From contig CAJOJE010000001.1 of assembly GCA_905234865.1 (NCBI GenBank), positions 178,021-242,020 on the forward strand: 64,000 nucleotides of DNA, written 5' to 3'. The stretch comes from Candidatus Gastranaerophilales bacterium (GTDB lineage Bacteria; Cyanobacteriota; Vampirovibrionia; Gastranaerophilales; Gastranaerophilaceae). A program made the translations under genes and the position numbers. Positions 38,579 through 47,618 of the stretch are shown here, one piece after another. The stretch's first letter is position 1, and each line of letters begins with the position of its first letter. Below the pieces are notes generated by a model that saw only the letters and a list, made by a program, of their open reading frames with translations, was not told the DNA's origin and did not search any database.

Positions 38579-39133
38579 ATGAAGAATAATTTATATTTGA
38601 TAAAAAACGCCATAGCAGGCGACAACAGAGCAATTGAAGAACTTTTAAGACAAACGGAAAAAGAAATTATATCGTCATTATATTTTATCCCCAATGATAA
38701 TATAGACCTTTACGACATCGTTCAGGACGTGTTAATTAAAATACAAAAAAATATTAAAAAATTAAAAAATCCGAAATCATATAAATCATGGGTAAGTAAA
38801 ATAACGATGAATAAATATTACGATTACGTCAGAAAAAACAAAAAACTGAAAAATAAAAATTTTGAGAATATTTGTGATTGTAAAGATGATATAAAAGATG
38901 AAAAAAATTCACCTATTGAAAAATGTATGAACGATGAAGCATTATACGCACTTAAAAAGGGACTTTGTTCCATTAAAGAACAATACAGGAACGCTCTTAT
39001 AATGAGAGAATTCGGCGGATTAAGTTACAATGAAATTTCAAAAATTACAAAAACCGAAATCGGAACGGTAAAATCAAGAATTTCAAGAGCGAGAAAATAT
39101 TTAAAAGAAGAAATTAAAAACCTTATGGAGTAA
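38579..39133 (+). CDS. ECF-type RNA polymerase sigma factor
   Basis: 184 residues. Region 2 (LYDIVQDVLIKIQKNIKKLKNPKSYKSWV) recognises the -10 and binds core enzyme. Region 4 (EQYRNALIMREFGGLSYNEISKITKTEIGTVKSRISRAR) is a clear helix-turn-helix. There is no region 1 or 3. TAATAT at 38568-38573 ends 5 bases before the ATG. The next gene, a zinc-motif protein, follows after 2 bases and is likely its anti-sigma factor. Confidence 0.92.
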   Translation: MKNNLYLIKNAIAGDNRAIEELLRQTEKEIISSLYFIPNDNIDLYDIVQDVLIKIQKNIKKLKNPKSYKSWVSKITMNKYYDYVRKNKKLKNKNFENICDCKDDIKDEKNSPIEKCMNDEALYALKKGLCSIKEQYRNALIMREFGGLSYNEISKITKTEIGTVKSRISRARKYLKEEIKNLME

Positions 39134-39135
39134 AA

Positions 39136-39597
39136 ATGTTAAAAGGATATTTAAGCTGCGCTCAAGCGCAAAACAATTTAATCGGTTTTATTCACTATGA
39201 TTTAGAAAGAAAAACCATGAAAAAAACAGCAATACATTTAAGGAACTGCCCGATTTGCATGGAAAAATATTCATCATTACAAAGGAGAAAAAAGGAATTA
39301 AGAGAAAAATTGTACGAAATTCAAAATAAACTTAAAATAGAAAACGACGTATCCTGTTATATTGACTGTGAAACCGAGAAAGAAAACCTGTTTTTAATAA
39401 ACGAATTAATTAAATGGGATGAAAAATATAAAAAAGAATATAAAGAACAGCTTAACTTAAAAAATTTTATGCAATATTGCAAATTAAAAGTCAGAGAAAA
39501 TTTAATTAAGGAGAATATTAAAAACAAGAGTATGGTCAAAAAGGATTTTAAAGGTTTATTCGGCGATTTTTTCAACAACAACGCCATGAGAGTTTAG
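39136..39597 (+). CDS. Putative soluble zinc-type anti-sigma factor
   Basis: 153 residues. H34-x3-C38-x2-C41 (IHLRNCPIC), with C8 or H20 as a further ligand, matches the ZAS anti-sigma zinc motif, and the position directly after an ECF sigma gene supports this. No membrane helix follows; the remaining 110 residues are charged helix. A cytoplasmic, possibly redox-sensing, regulator is likely. Its last 42 bases overlap the converging gene. Confidence 0.7.
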   Translation: MLKGYLSCAQAQNNLIGFIHYDLERKTMKKTAIHLRNCPICMEKYSSLQRRKKELREKLYEIQNKLKIENDVSCYIDCETEKENLFLINELIKWDEKYKKEYKEQLNLKNFMQYCKLKVRENLIKENIKNKSMVKKDFKGLFGDFFNNNAMRV

Positions 39598-39900
39598 AAT
39601 GTCAATAAAATTATTTGCAGCTTGACGTTGAATATCTCTCGGAACAACTCTTAAAAGTTCAATAGTTAAAGACAAAACAGGATCTTTATCGTACCACCTG
39701 TTTCCTTTAATCATCGGTTTAACGACGGAATAGAATCGGTCGATTGCTTCTTTTGAAACTCTTTCTTCAACTTTTTGAAGAAAAATGACGGCTTGCGATT
39801 TTAATTCATCAGGGTAAGAACGCAACAATTCAACAACCTGTAAAAGTAAAGGATCGTAATCGTACCATCTTTTATAATTCGGTTGTTTGGTTTCAGTCAT
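39556..39900 (-). CDS. Two-repeat protein with RWYDxDP motifs, unknown
   Basis: 114 residues made of two copies of a unit of about 57 residues: residues 11-43 start RWYDYDPLLLQVVELLR, residues 68-101 start RWYDKDPVLSLTIELLR. Each unit is a WYD turn followed by amphipathic helices. No signal or membrane segment. I know no function. It is 10 bases downstream of murA on the same strand, so it may be part of the cell-wall transcript. Its 3' end overlaps the anti-sigma candidate by 42 bases. Confidence 0.75.
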   Translation of the reverse strand: MTETKQPNYKRWYDYDPLLLQVVELLRSYPDELKSQAVIFLQKVEERVSKEAIDRFYSVVKPMIKGNRWYDKDPVLSLTIELLRVVPRDIQRQAANNFIDILNSHGVVVEKIAE

Positions 39901-39910
39901 TTTACCCTCG

Positions 39911-41230
39911 CTAAACTAATGTTTTTTGAATAATTTCATCGTTTTGATAATCAACAGGAACTCTTATTACGTTTGCGCCCAAGGATGAGAGCTTATAGGT
40001 GAATTTTTCATAACCCCTGTCGATATGACGCAAAGTTTTTATAACAGATTCGCCTTTTGCGCTTAGTGCGGCTACAACAAGCGCTGCGCCTGCCCTGAGG
40101 TCCGTACAATTAACATCTGTGCCAAAAAGAGAATCTACTCCTTTTATTATAGCATGATTATTATTTAATCGTATATTAGCACCCATTCTCCAAAGTTCGC
40201 TTACATGCATAAACCTGTTTTCATAAAGGCTCTCCGTTACGACAGAAATCCCGAGAGCAGTCGAAAGCAAAGTCATTGCAAGTGCCTGAAGATCGGTCGG
40301 GAACCCCGGATACGGTTGAGTTATAAAATTCATGGCATGAAGTCTTTCATTTGAAGAAACTTCCATGGTATGAGGTTCAACAAGTTTAATTTTAGCGCCC
40401 ATTTCAAGAAGTTTACCCGTAAATATGGTCAGATGATTGGGATAGACGTTTTTAATGTAAGCATGACCGCCGGTTGCGATAATTGCGGACATATAGGTTC
40501 CGGCTTCAATTCTGTCAGGTATTGTGGTATGTTCAACGCCATGCAAATCTTCCTGCTTAACACCTGTTATTATAATATTATTTGTGCCCGCACCTTCAAT
40601 TTTAGCACCCATTGTATTTAAAAAATTTGCCAAATCGACAATTTCGGGTTCCTGAGCGGCATTTTTAATATCGGTAACACCGTCAGCCAAGACGGCAGCC
40701 ATCATAATGTTTTCGGTAGCGCCGACAGAAGGTATGTCAAAGCAAATCTCGGCACCTTTTAATTCGTTTGCAACAGCATAAACATAACCGTCTTTAATGT
40801 CACATTTACAACCCATGGATTGCAAACCCTTAATATGAAAATTTACACGTCTTTCGCCGATTTGACAACCGCCGGGCATGGCAACGCAGGCTTCCCTCAT
40901 TCTCCCTACCAAAGGACCCAAAACAACAAAAGATGCGCGCATTTTTGAAACGAAAATATCGGAAGCGACAACGCTTGTTATGTTTCTTGAGTCAATTGTC
41001 AGAACGCCGTTAGTTTTATCATAATCAATAACGGCACCCAATTCTTGGAGAACATCAATCATAATTTCAACATCGGAAAGACACGGAACATTTTTAATAA
41101 CGGAAATATCGTTTGGAAGCAAACTTGCCGCCATCAACTTTAAGACCGCATTTTTTGCGCCTGAAATGCTAACCTCGCCTTTTAGAGGGTAGCCGCCTTG
41201 TATGATTAATTTTTCCTCGATTGTTTGCAT
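39911..41230 (-). CDS. murA: UDP-N-acetylglucosamine 1-carboxyvinyltransferase
   Basis: 439 residues. The SGAKNAVLKLMAASLL start (Lys27, Asn28) binds substrate. The catalytic Cys122 lies in PGGCQIGERRVNFH, so the enzyme is expected to be sensitive to fosfomycin. C-terminal ENRFMHVSELWRMGANI and LRAGAALVVAAL are conserved. It does the first committed step of peptidoglycan synthesis. It follows murE with a 38-base gap that has its own -10-like element. Confidence 0.97.
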   Translation of the reverse strand: MQTIEEKLIIQGGYPLKGEVSISGAKNAVLKLMAASLLPNDISVIKNVPCLSDVEIMIDVLQELGAVIDYDKTNGVLTIDSRNITSVVASDIFVSKMRASFVVLGPLVGRMREACVAMPGGCQIGERRVNFHIKGLQSMGCKCDIKDGYVYAVANELKGAEICFDIPSVGATENIMMAAVLADGVTDIKNAAQEPEIVDLANFLNTMGAKIEGAGTNNIIITGVKQEDLHGVEHTTIPDRIEAGTYMSAIIATGGHAYIKNVYPNHLTIFTGKLLEMGAKIKLVEPHTMEVSSNERLHAMNFITQPYPGFPTDLQALAMTLLSTALGISVVTESLYENRFMHVSELWRMGANIRLNNNHAIIKGVDSLFGTDVNCTDLRAGAALVVAALSAKGESVIKTLRHIDRGYEKFTYKLSSLGANVIRVPVDYQNDEIIQKTLV

Positions 41231-41236
41231 AATAAT

Positions 41237-41242
41237 ATTCTA
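41237..41242 (-). promoter_or_regulatory. -10 element six bases before murA
   Basis: On the minus strand TAGAAT is followed by 6 bases and then the murA ATG at 41230. There is no Shine-Dalgarno, consistent with leaderless initiation for murA inside the cell-wall cluster. Confidence 0.45.
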
Positions 41243-41268
41243 TTACAAGATAAAAATATTTTAAAGGT

Positions 41269-42729
41269 TTAAGAATTAAATACTTTTTGAACTTCTTCTC
41301 TATCATCAAAATGTATTGTCTTGTCTTTTAAAATTTGATAATCCTCATGCCCTTTACCCGCAACAATTAAAACATCCTTATCGGTTGAAATTTTCTTTAA
41401 CAATTCAATTGCAAGCTTTCTGTCAGGTTCAACAAAAACGGTTTTTGGATTAATTAATTTAAGACCGGATAAAATATCCGTTATAATTTGCTGAGGATCT
41501 TCAGAACGTGGATTATCAGACGTAACAACGATTTTATCGCTCAAAGATTGCGCAATAAGTCCCATTTTCGGTCTTTTTGTAGCGTCTCTGTCACCGCCGC
41601 AGCCGAATAAACAAATTAATTCCGCATCTTTTGGCGTTAATTCTCTTGCGGCTCTTAAAATATTTTCAAGTCCGTCCGGCGTATGAGCATAATCAACAAT
41701 TACCATAGGATCGGAGTGTACGATTTCAAACCTTCCCGCAACGGACTTAGTAGCTTCAAGAGCTTCAATACAGGACTTTAAAGGAATATTGGACTTAAGC
41801 CCGACCCCTATTGCACAAAGTGCGTTATATACGCTGAACATTCCGTTTAACATTAATTTAATCGGAATTTTTTCATCTTTGTAACAACAATTAAAAGATA
41901 CTCCTCGAGATGTAAACACAATATCTCCTGCGGAGAGGTCACATTCATTTTTAACGCCGTACGTTAAAACATCAACATCATTATTTATAACGGACAAAAA
42001 TTTTGAGGCATACTTATCATCTTTATTAATAACGGCAAAAGAGCCCTTTTGAAGCCCGGAAAACAATTTTGCTTTAGCCTTAAAATAATTTTCCATTGTA
42101 ATATGAAAATCAAGATGATCCTGAGTTAAATTAGTGAAAGCAGCACCTTTAAATTTGCAATTTTTAACCCTAAACTGTTCAAGCGCATGGGAAGATACTT
42201 CCATTGCAACGTTTGAAATATCGGAATTTAAAATTGTGGATAAAGTTGCTTGAAGTTCAGGCGCCTGCGGAGTTGTATGTTTTGCTTCAAGATAATCCGA
42301 GGTAGAATTTAATTTATACCCTAAAGTTCCTATAAGAGCGCATTTTTTATTTTCATGTTCAAAGATTTTTTGAACAAGGTGAGTTACGGTAGTTTTTCCG
42401 TTAGTACCCGTAATTCCGAATAAATTCAAAGAATAAGAAGGATTGTGATAAAAAAGTGCGGCAAGATCGGAAATTTTTTCTTGGGTAGAATCAACAATAA
42501 TTTGAGGAATTTCAATATTTAAAGGAAATTCCGACATAATTGCAACAGCGCCTTTTTCAAAGGCACTTTGAGCAAAATTATGACCGTCAACATGTTCGCC
42601 TTTCAAACATACGAAAAGTTCATGACTTTTAATTGTATTTGAATTATAGGAAATACCTTTTATATCAATATTTTTAAAATTTAAGACATCTTTATATTCA
42701 ATATGATTAATAATTTCAGCTAATTCCAT
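41269..42729 (-). CDS. murE: UDP-MurNAc-L-Ala-D-Glu:meso-diaminopimelate ligase
   Basis: 486 residues. The ATP loop GTNGKTT is at 108-114. The central domain has HTTPQAPELQATLS and MEVSSHALEQFRV, and the C-terminal SDNPRSEDP motif (around residue 405) is the DNPR signature for diaminopimelate rather than lysine. It adds the third residue to the peptidoglycan stem peptide. It is downstream of ftsI in the same direction. Confidence 0.96.
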   Translation of the reverse strand: MELAEIINHIEYKDVLNFKNIDIKGISYNSNTIKSHELFVCLKGEHVDGHNFAQSAFEKGAVAIMSEFPLNIEIPQIIVDSTQEKISDLAALFYHNPSYSLNLFGITGTNGKTTVTHLVQKIFEHENKKCALIGTLGYKLNSTSDYLEAKHTTPQAPELQATLSTILNSDISNVAMEVSSHALEQFRVKNCKFKGAAFTNLTQDHLDFHITMENYFKAKAKLFSGLQKGSFAVINKDDKYASKFLSVINNDVDVLTYGVKNECDLSAGDIVFTSRGVSFNCCYKDEKIPIKLMLNGMFSVYNALCAIGVGLKSNIPLKSCIEALEATKSVAGRFEIVHSDPMVIVDYAHTPDGLENILRAARELTPKDAELICLFGCGGDRDATKRPKMGLIAQSLSDKIVVTSDNPRSEDPQQIITDILSGLKLINPKTVFVEPDRKLAIELLKKISTDKDVLIVAGKGHEDYQILKDKTIHFDDREEVQKVFNS

Positions 42730-42787
42730 ATTATACCCTCACTAAATATCAAATATATTCTACGACTGTTTAAAAGACATGTAAATA

Positions 42788-44506
42788 TCAGTTTTTAGAT
42801 TTTTTTAGGGGATTGGGATTTTCTTTATCAGGGTTCAAATTTAAAATACGAATAATTTCGGTTGCAACGTCACGAAAAACCGGTGCAGCAACGGTTGAAC
42901 CCCAAACGGCGCCTTTTTGAGCAGAGTCAATAACAACATAAATCGTAACTTTAGGGTTGCTTGCAGGCAGAAAGCCTATCATTGAAGCATAAACCTTATT
43001 TGAATAACCAACCCCGTTATCGTTCGGACGTCTTGAAGTACCTGTTTTTGCCGCAATTTGATAATCGTCCATTTTCGAAGCAGATAAATCTATTGATTTA
43101 ACAAGTATATCCCTGAGATCATGTGCTTGTTCTTCGGTCATGATTCTTCTTTTAATGACTTTTTCTTTTGCAGAATCATCGGAATATTTAATTACATGAG
43201 GAGTTATCCAAACACCGTCATTAGCAATGGCATTAACCGCAGCAGCCATTTGAATTGCGGTAACCGATGAGCCGTAACCGTATCCCATTGATGCATGCAT
43301 TGCGGTATCCCACATTGAAGGTTTAGACAATAATCCCGTTGATTCACCCGGAAGGTCAATTCCCGTTCTTTGACCATAGCCGAACAATTGCAACGCATCG
43401 TAAAATTCTTCCGACGACATTTTTTGAGCAACTTTAATACTTGCAATATTGCTTGAGTGTTGAAATAAGTAGACAAGGTCAATCAACCCCGGGGCACCTT
43501 TATCGTAGTAATCGTAGTTTAAAATTTCCCACCAGCCGACTTTCATTTTGCCCGTATCCATTATTTTTTCGTTTTTAGTAATTTTATTGGTTAAAAAGGC
43601 ACAAGCAACCGTTATGATTTTAAAGGTTGACCCCGGAGGATAAACATCGGTTAATGCCCAGTTTTTCATTTCCAATAAAGAATATTTTGAATAATTATTG
43701 GGATCATAATTCGGGTAAACGGCAAAAGCCAAAATATCGCCGGTTTTAGGTTCCATAACTATAACCGCACCACGAAGCGCATTTGTTTTTTGAATCATCT
43801 GTGTCAGATATTTTTCGCAAATATGCTGAATTGCAGAATCAATAGTCAACTGCAAAGTTTTCCCAACTGCCGGAGTACTTACATCCTCGGGATCAAGAGA
43901 TAAATTATATATTATATCGCCGTTTGGAGTTTTTTCATATCGAATTGATTTATCAATATATTTAAGATAATCCCCTGCAACATATTCAACACCGCCCGCC
44001 ATATCGGCATCGGGATTATAAAACCCTAAAACATGCGAAGCTAAAGAGCCTTGAGGATAAACACGCTTATTCTTAACTTCAAAAGAAAGTTCTCTTAATC
44101 TCAATTCTTTTATTTTATCGGCAGTTTTCCTGTCTATTCCTTTTTTCAAAAGAATAACGGAATCTGTCGAAGAAAGTTTTTTTTCAAGCTCACCTTCAGG
44201 CATGTTCAATAAAGGCGATAAAGTTTGCGCAAGCTCGCTTGGTGAATTATCGTAATATTGAGGATGAGCATAAAGATTAAAAGAAGTATCGTCAGAAGCA
44301 AGCTTTATGCCGTTTCTGTCAACAATACCGCCTCTTAAAACAAACGGAGTTAAGGTTCTTTGGTATTTTGCCCTGTCTTTATATCCTCTTATATCAAAAA
44401 CCTGAGTTAAAAAAAGATATCCCAAAAGAAGAAAAATACACGCATTAAGAACAAACTGCAAGCAGCCAATCCTTGTTTCAAATTGTCTTTTATTTTGCTT
44501 ATGCAA
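42788..44506 (-). CDS. ftsI: Peptidoglycan D,D-transpeptidase FtsI (PBP3)
   Basis: 572 residues. A short cytoplasmic start and one membrane helix (about 17-35) precede the class B PBP dimerisation domain (VDRNGIKLA). The transpeptidase motifs are STFK (PPGSTFKI), SSN and KTG (AAKTGTSRR). It crosslinks septal peptidoglycan. It stands between the ftsL-like gene and murE, the normal dcw order. No PASTA domain is present. Confidence 0.94.
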   Translation of the reverse strand: MHKQNKRQFETRIGCLQFVLNACIFLLLGYLFLTQVFDIRGYKDRAKYQRTLTPFVLRGGIVDRNGIKLASDDTSFNLYAHPQYYDNSPSELAQTLSPLLNMPEGELEKKLSSTDSVILLKKGIDRKTADKIKELRLRELSFEVKNKRVYPQGSLASHVLGFYNPDADMAGGVEYVAGDYLKYIDKSIRYEKTPNGDIIYNLSLDPEDVSTPAVGKTLQLTIDSAIQHICEKYLTQMIQKTNALRGAVIVMEPKTGDILAFAVYPNYDPNNYSKYSLLEMKNWALTDVYPPGSTFKIITVACAFLTNKITKNEKIMDTGKMKVGWWEILNYDYYDKGAPGLIDLVYLFQHSSNIASIKVAQKMSSEEFYDALQLFGYGQRTGIDLPGESTGLLSKPSMWDTAMHASMGYGYGSSVTAIQMAAAVNAIANDGVWITPHVIKYSDDSAKEKVIKRRIMTEEQAHDLRDILVKSIDLSASKMDDYQIAAKTGTSRRPNDNGVGYSNKVYASMIGFLPASNPKVTIYVVIDSAQKGAVWGSTVAAPVFRDVATEIIRILNLNPDKENPNPLKKSKN

Positions 44507-44535
44507 TTTTTTCTCCCCACCCCTTTAAATAAAAA

Positions 44536-45060
44536 TTAATACCCTAAATAAGTATTCACGATATCATCCTGCTTTGCTTTATCGTAATTTACGCTGGGTA
44601 AATCGGCAGCAGGAAGCTCAATAACTTTTTTAGCACGCTGCAAAATATTTAATTTTGAAACCTGAAAATCAACGTTTGAAAACGATTGTAGGTTATCCAA
44701 AGTATTTTGCATGTCCGAATTATCCAAATTAAGCGCAATTGTTGCCTTTGTAATTTTGCGAAGCTCGATTTCTTTTTGAACGACAAAATAATAGCTGATA
44801 AGACAAACCATGACGAAAAAGCCTAAAATACAGCAAAGAGCGGTATTAATTCTTGAAATAATAATCTCTTTATAAGACTTTTCTTTAACAAAATAACCGT
44901 TAATAACCGAATTGGACCGAGTAGAAGAATAGCCGCCGTATTTATATCTGTCTTTTTTCTCATAAGGAGTATACATTACGGGATTTGAAGCAGAGTTTAC
45001 GGAAGTATTTGAACTTCTCATCTTAGAATCGGTATTATTGTTAATTTTATTAGAATTCAA
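44536..45060 (-). CDS. FtsL-like septum protein (by position and topology)
   Basis: 174 residues. An Asn/Ser/Thr-rich, Tyr-containing cytoplasmic region of about 90 residues precedes one membrane helix (TALCCILGFFVMVCLISYYFVV). A short extracytoplasmic helix with heptads follows (LDNSDMQNTLDNLQSFSNVDF). This bitopic layout between rsmH and ftsI matches FtsL, which recruits FtsI with FtsB. Sequence identity alone would not identify it. Confidence 0.65.
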   Translation of the reverse strand: MNSNKINNNTDSKMRSSNTSVNSASNPVMYTPYEKKDRYKYGGYSSTRSNSVINGYFVKEKSYKEIIISRINTALCCILGFFVMVCLISYYFVVQKEIELRKITKATIALNLDNSDMQNTLDNLQSFSNVDFQVSKLNILQRAKKVIELPAADLPSVNYDKAKQDDIVNTYLGY

Positions 45061-45072
45061 AACTTTTCGCTC

Positions 45073-46032
45073 CTAGTCGTTAACTTTTCTTGCCGCTCTT
45101 AATTTTGCACTCCTTGAAGGAGGATTTTTTCTCAGTTCATCTTCAGAACAATAAATCGGTTTTTTTGTCAGTATTTCAAGTTTTTTTCCGCCGCAATTGC
45201 ATTTGATTTGGTGAAGCGGACACCTGCAAGTTTTAGAAAATTCCTTAAAATAATGCTTTGCAACTCTGTCTTCTAATGAATGAAAAGTCAACACACTTAT
45301 TATACCACCATCGGATAATAAAGTAATCACATCATTAAGAGTATTTTCAAAATTTAACAACTCTTTATTTACTTCAATTCTTAATGCCTGAAAAACCCTT
45401 GTGGCAGGGTGTATGGCAGATTTTACTTTTGGGGTTGACTTAACGATTAAATCCGCTAATTGTAAAGTTGAATTAATCGGACGGTTGTTTACAACTGCTT
45501 TTGCAATGCGTTTAGAAAAATGTTCTTCTCCATATTTTGAAAAAATTTCAACCAGTTCATTTTCGGAATATTTGTTAATAACTTCATGCGCCGTCAAATC
45601 TTGATTAAGATTAAATCTCATATCCAAAGGAGAATCCTTTTTAAAACTGAATCCTCTGGAGCATGATGTTAGTTGATTATACGAAGCGCCCAAATCAAAA
45701 AGGACTCCACCCGTTATTTTTTCAATTCCGAATTCGTGTAATACATCTTTAATCTCCGTATAGCTTCTGTTTACCGGAAAAAAATTCGGATAATCTCCCA
45801 AACGATTTTTAGCAGCTTCGATTGCTTCAATATCAACATCAAAAGAAATTAATTTACCTTTTTTTGATAACTTGGATAAAATATATCCGCTGTGTCCGCC
45901 ACCGCCCAAAGTAGCATCAATATATATTCCGTCGGGATTTTTTTCAATTTCCATAATATCGACGGCTTCTTTTAGCATAACGGTATAATGTTTAAATTTG
46001 CCGTCGAAAAAATCGGGGTTAAATTCTTCCAT
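45073..46032 (-). CDS. rsmH: 16S rRNA (cytosine-1402-N4)-methyltransferase RsmH
   Basis: 319 residues. Conserved blocks are HYTVMLKEAVD, YIDATLGGGGHSGYIL (SAM site), GVLFDLGASYNQL, RGFSFKKDSPLDMR and the C-terminal LTFHSLEDRVAKHYFKE. It methylates C1402 in the ribosomal P site. It opens the dcw-type run; mraZ, usually upstream, is absent, and a glycosyltransferase gene ends one base into its start. Confidence 0.96.
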   Translation of the reverse strand: MEEFNPDFFDGKFKHYTVMLKEAVDIMEIEKNPDGIYIDATLGGGGHSGYILSKLSKKGKLISFDVDIEAIEAAKNRLGDYPNFFPVNRSYTEIKDVLHEFGIEKITGGVLFDLGASYNQLTSCSRGFSFKKDSPLDMRFNLNQDLTAHEVINKYSENELVEIFSKYGEEHFSKRIAKAVVNNRPINSTLQLADLIVKSTPKVKSAIHPATRVFQALRIEVNKELLNFENTLNDVITLLSDGGIISVLTFHSLEDRVAKHYFKEFSKTCRCPLHQIKCNCGGKKLEILTKKPIYCSEDELRKNPPSRSAKLRAARKVND

Positions 46033-46721
46033 TAATCAACAAACCTGTACTTAAATAAAGCGCAAATTGCCATAATTCCGTCTTTATACGTAATTTTTTT
46101 ACCGGTTTCATAATTTCTGGCATTATAAGAAATCGGGAGCTCTTTAAATTTTGCACCTTTTTTTACAAGTTTTGCGGTTAATTCAGGCTCTAAATCAAAT
46201 TTTCTTGATTTTATGGTAATGCCTTCCACAAACTCTCTTTTCATAGCTTTGTAACATGTTTCCATATCGGTTAATTTCGTACCGTAGAGAATATTTGTAA
46301 GGCATGTTAAAAATTTATTGGCAAGGAAAGATAAAACCATAAAATTTTTAAACGGATTATTTAAAAAACGTGAGCCGAAAACAACGTCGGCTTCATCCTT
46401 CATTAAAAGTTCGACAAGTTTAACATAATCATTCGGGTCGTATTCCAAATCGGCGTCTTGAATTAAAACAATATCCGAAGTTGCGTTTTGAAAACCGACG
46501 GATACCGCAGAACCTTTTCCGCCGTTTTTATCCTTATAGATTATTTTAAATTTGTCTTCGTATTTTTTTAAAATTGTTCTTGTTGAATCGGTTGAATAAT
46601 CGTCTACAACGATAATATTCTTTCTTAATCCGCAAAAATCAACATTATTTACAATTTCTAAAATATTTTCAATGGTATCTTCTTCATTAAATACCGGAAT
46701 AATTATATCAACAGATTCCAC
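46032..46721 (-). CDS. Family 2 glycosyltransferase, dolichyl-phosphate mannose synthase-like
   Basis: 229 residues. It opens VDIIIPVFNEEDTIENIL, carries DDYSTDSTR, and the metal-binding DxD equivalent is IQDADLEYDP. FGSRFLNN follows. Such enzymes transfer a sugar from a nucleotide to polyprenyl phosphate. No C-terminal membrane helices are attached. Its stop overlaps the rsmH start (TAATG). Confidence 0.9.
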   Translation of the reverse strand: MESVDIIIPVFNEEDTIENILEIVNNVDFCGLRKNIIVVDDYSTDSTRTILKKYEDKFKIIYKDKNGGKGSAVSVGFQNATSDIVLIQDADLEYDPNDYVKLVELLMKDEADVVFGSRFLNNPFKNFMVLSFLANKFLTCLTNILYGTKLTDMETCYKAMKREFVEGITIKSRKFDLEPELTAKLVKKGAKFKELPISYNARNYETGKKITYKDGIMAICALFKYRFVD

Positions 46722-46782
46722 TTACCTTAAGCTCCTTAAAATTTTCTATATAGTAGCATTTTAAATTAAAACGGGCAATATT

Positions 46783-47247
46783 TTAATAATAAATATTATT
46801 TACGGCAGGATTAGAATTTATGTATGCGGTTGATTTAAAAATAAATAAACCCTTATATTTGTATGAAAAATTGGTCATAATCGGAGAAGCGGAATTTTTA
46901 CAAATAACGGAAAAGACGTACTCACCCTCACCGCCCTTGGAATTTTCGGAAATAAAAATGTAGCCCGGGTATTTTGCTACGACATTTCTTGTTATGAAAG
47001 AAGGAATATTTCCGCTATGTAAATTATAAAAACTTCTTACAACCGAAGAAAGGTAATTCTTTACTTCGTCCGAGGAGGAACATGTACCGTCAGAGGACAA
47101 TTTTTGTAATGTTTCATCAGCTATTGTCTGCACCAAATAAGTTTGCCTGTAATAAAGAGCAATATCTGTTGCAAGCAAGGCAAACATAATCAAAGATACA
47201 ACTATAACTATAAATTCGATTGAATTTTGAGCATGGATTTTTTTCAT
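46783..47247 (-). CDS. TadE/pilin-like membrane-anchored protein
   Basis: 154 residues. Near the N-terminus AQNSIEFIVIVVSLIMFALLATDIALYYRQ shows a Glu just before a single membrane helix, as in TadE-like and pilin-like minor subunits. The exported part has two Cys (GTCSSS and SVICKN) that may pair. I call it by this N-terminal pattern only. It overlaps the preceding gene by 4 bases. Confidence 0.6.
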   Translation of the reverse strand: MKKIHAQNSIEFIVIVVSLIMFALLATDIALYYRQTYLVQTIADETLQKLSSDGTCSSSDEVKNYLSSVVRSFYNLHSGNIPSFITRNVVAKYPGYIFISENSKGGEGEYVFSVICKNSASPIMTNFSYKYKGLFIFKSTAYINSNPAVNNIYY

Positions 47248-47609
47248 AAATTTATACTTTTTAAAAGCCTTTTTAATAAATTCTCGCTTGTGGGTTTTTT
47301 ATAAAACAAATCGGAACCGTAAAATTCCTTATATTCTGCTATGATATTTGCAGGCAAAGGATTACCTTTTGATAAAGTTTGTGCGGTTTCAATCAAAAAA
47401 TCCTCCTGAACTTCTTTGTAGAGAATATCTTTTTTTCTAATGTCCGCATCCGACTCATAGTGTACAAGAATATGAAAGCATGTATTTACGGAAGCGTCAA
47501 CCGAGTCTTTCGGAAAATTTTTTAAAGCTTCAAGTACGGATGATTTTTCGAGCAAAACGTCAAAAATGAGCTTTGAAACTTTAATTCTATCCTCGATTAT
47601 ATTACTCAA
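47244..47609 (-). CDS. Small helical protein, unknown
   Basis: 121 residues, soluble, predicted helical, with no signal peptide. No motif is recognised (MSNIIEDRIKVSKLIFDVLLEK start). It lies 9 bases after a BlaI-type regulator gene and overlaps the TadE-like gene by 4 bases, so the three are one unit. It may be a cytoplasmic partner of the membrane protein. Confidence 0.65.
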   Translation of the reverse strand: MSNIIEDRIKVSKLIFDVLLEKSSVLEALKNFPKDSVDASVNTCFHILVHYESDADIRKKDILYKEVQEDFLIETAQTLSKGNPLPANIIAEYKEFYGSDLFYKKPTSENLLKRLLKSINL

Positions 47610-47618
47610 AATAAAGCC

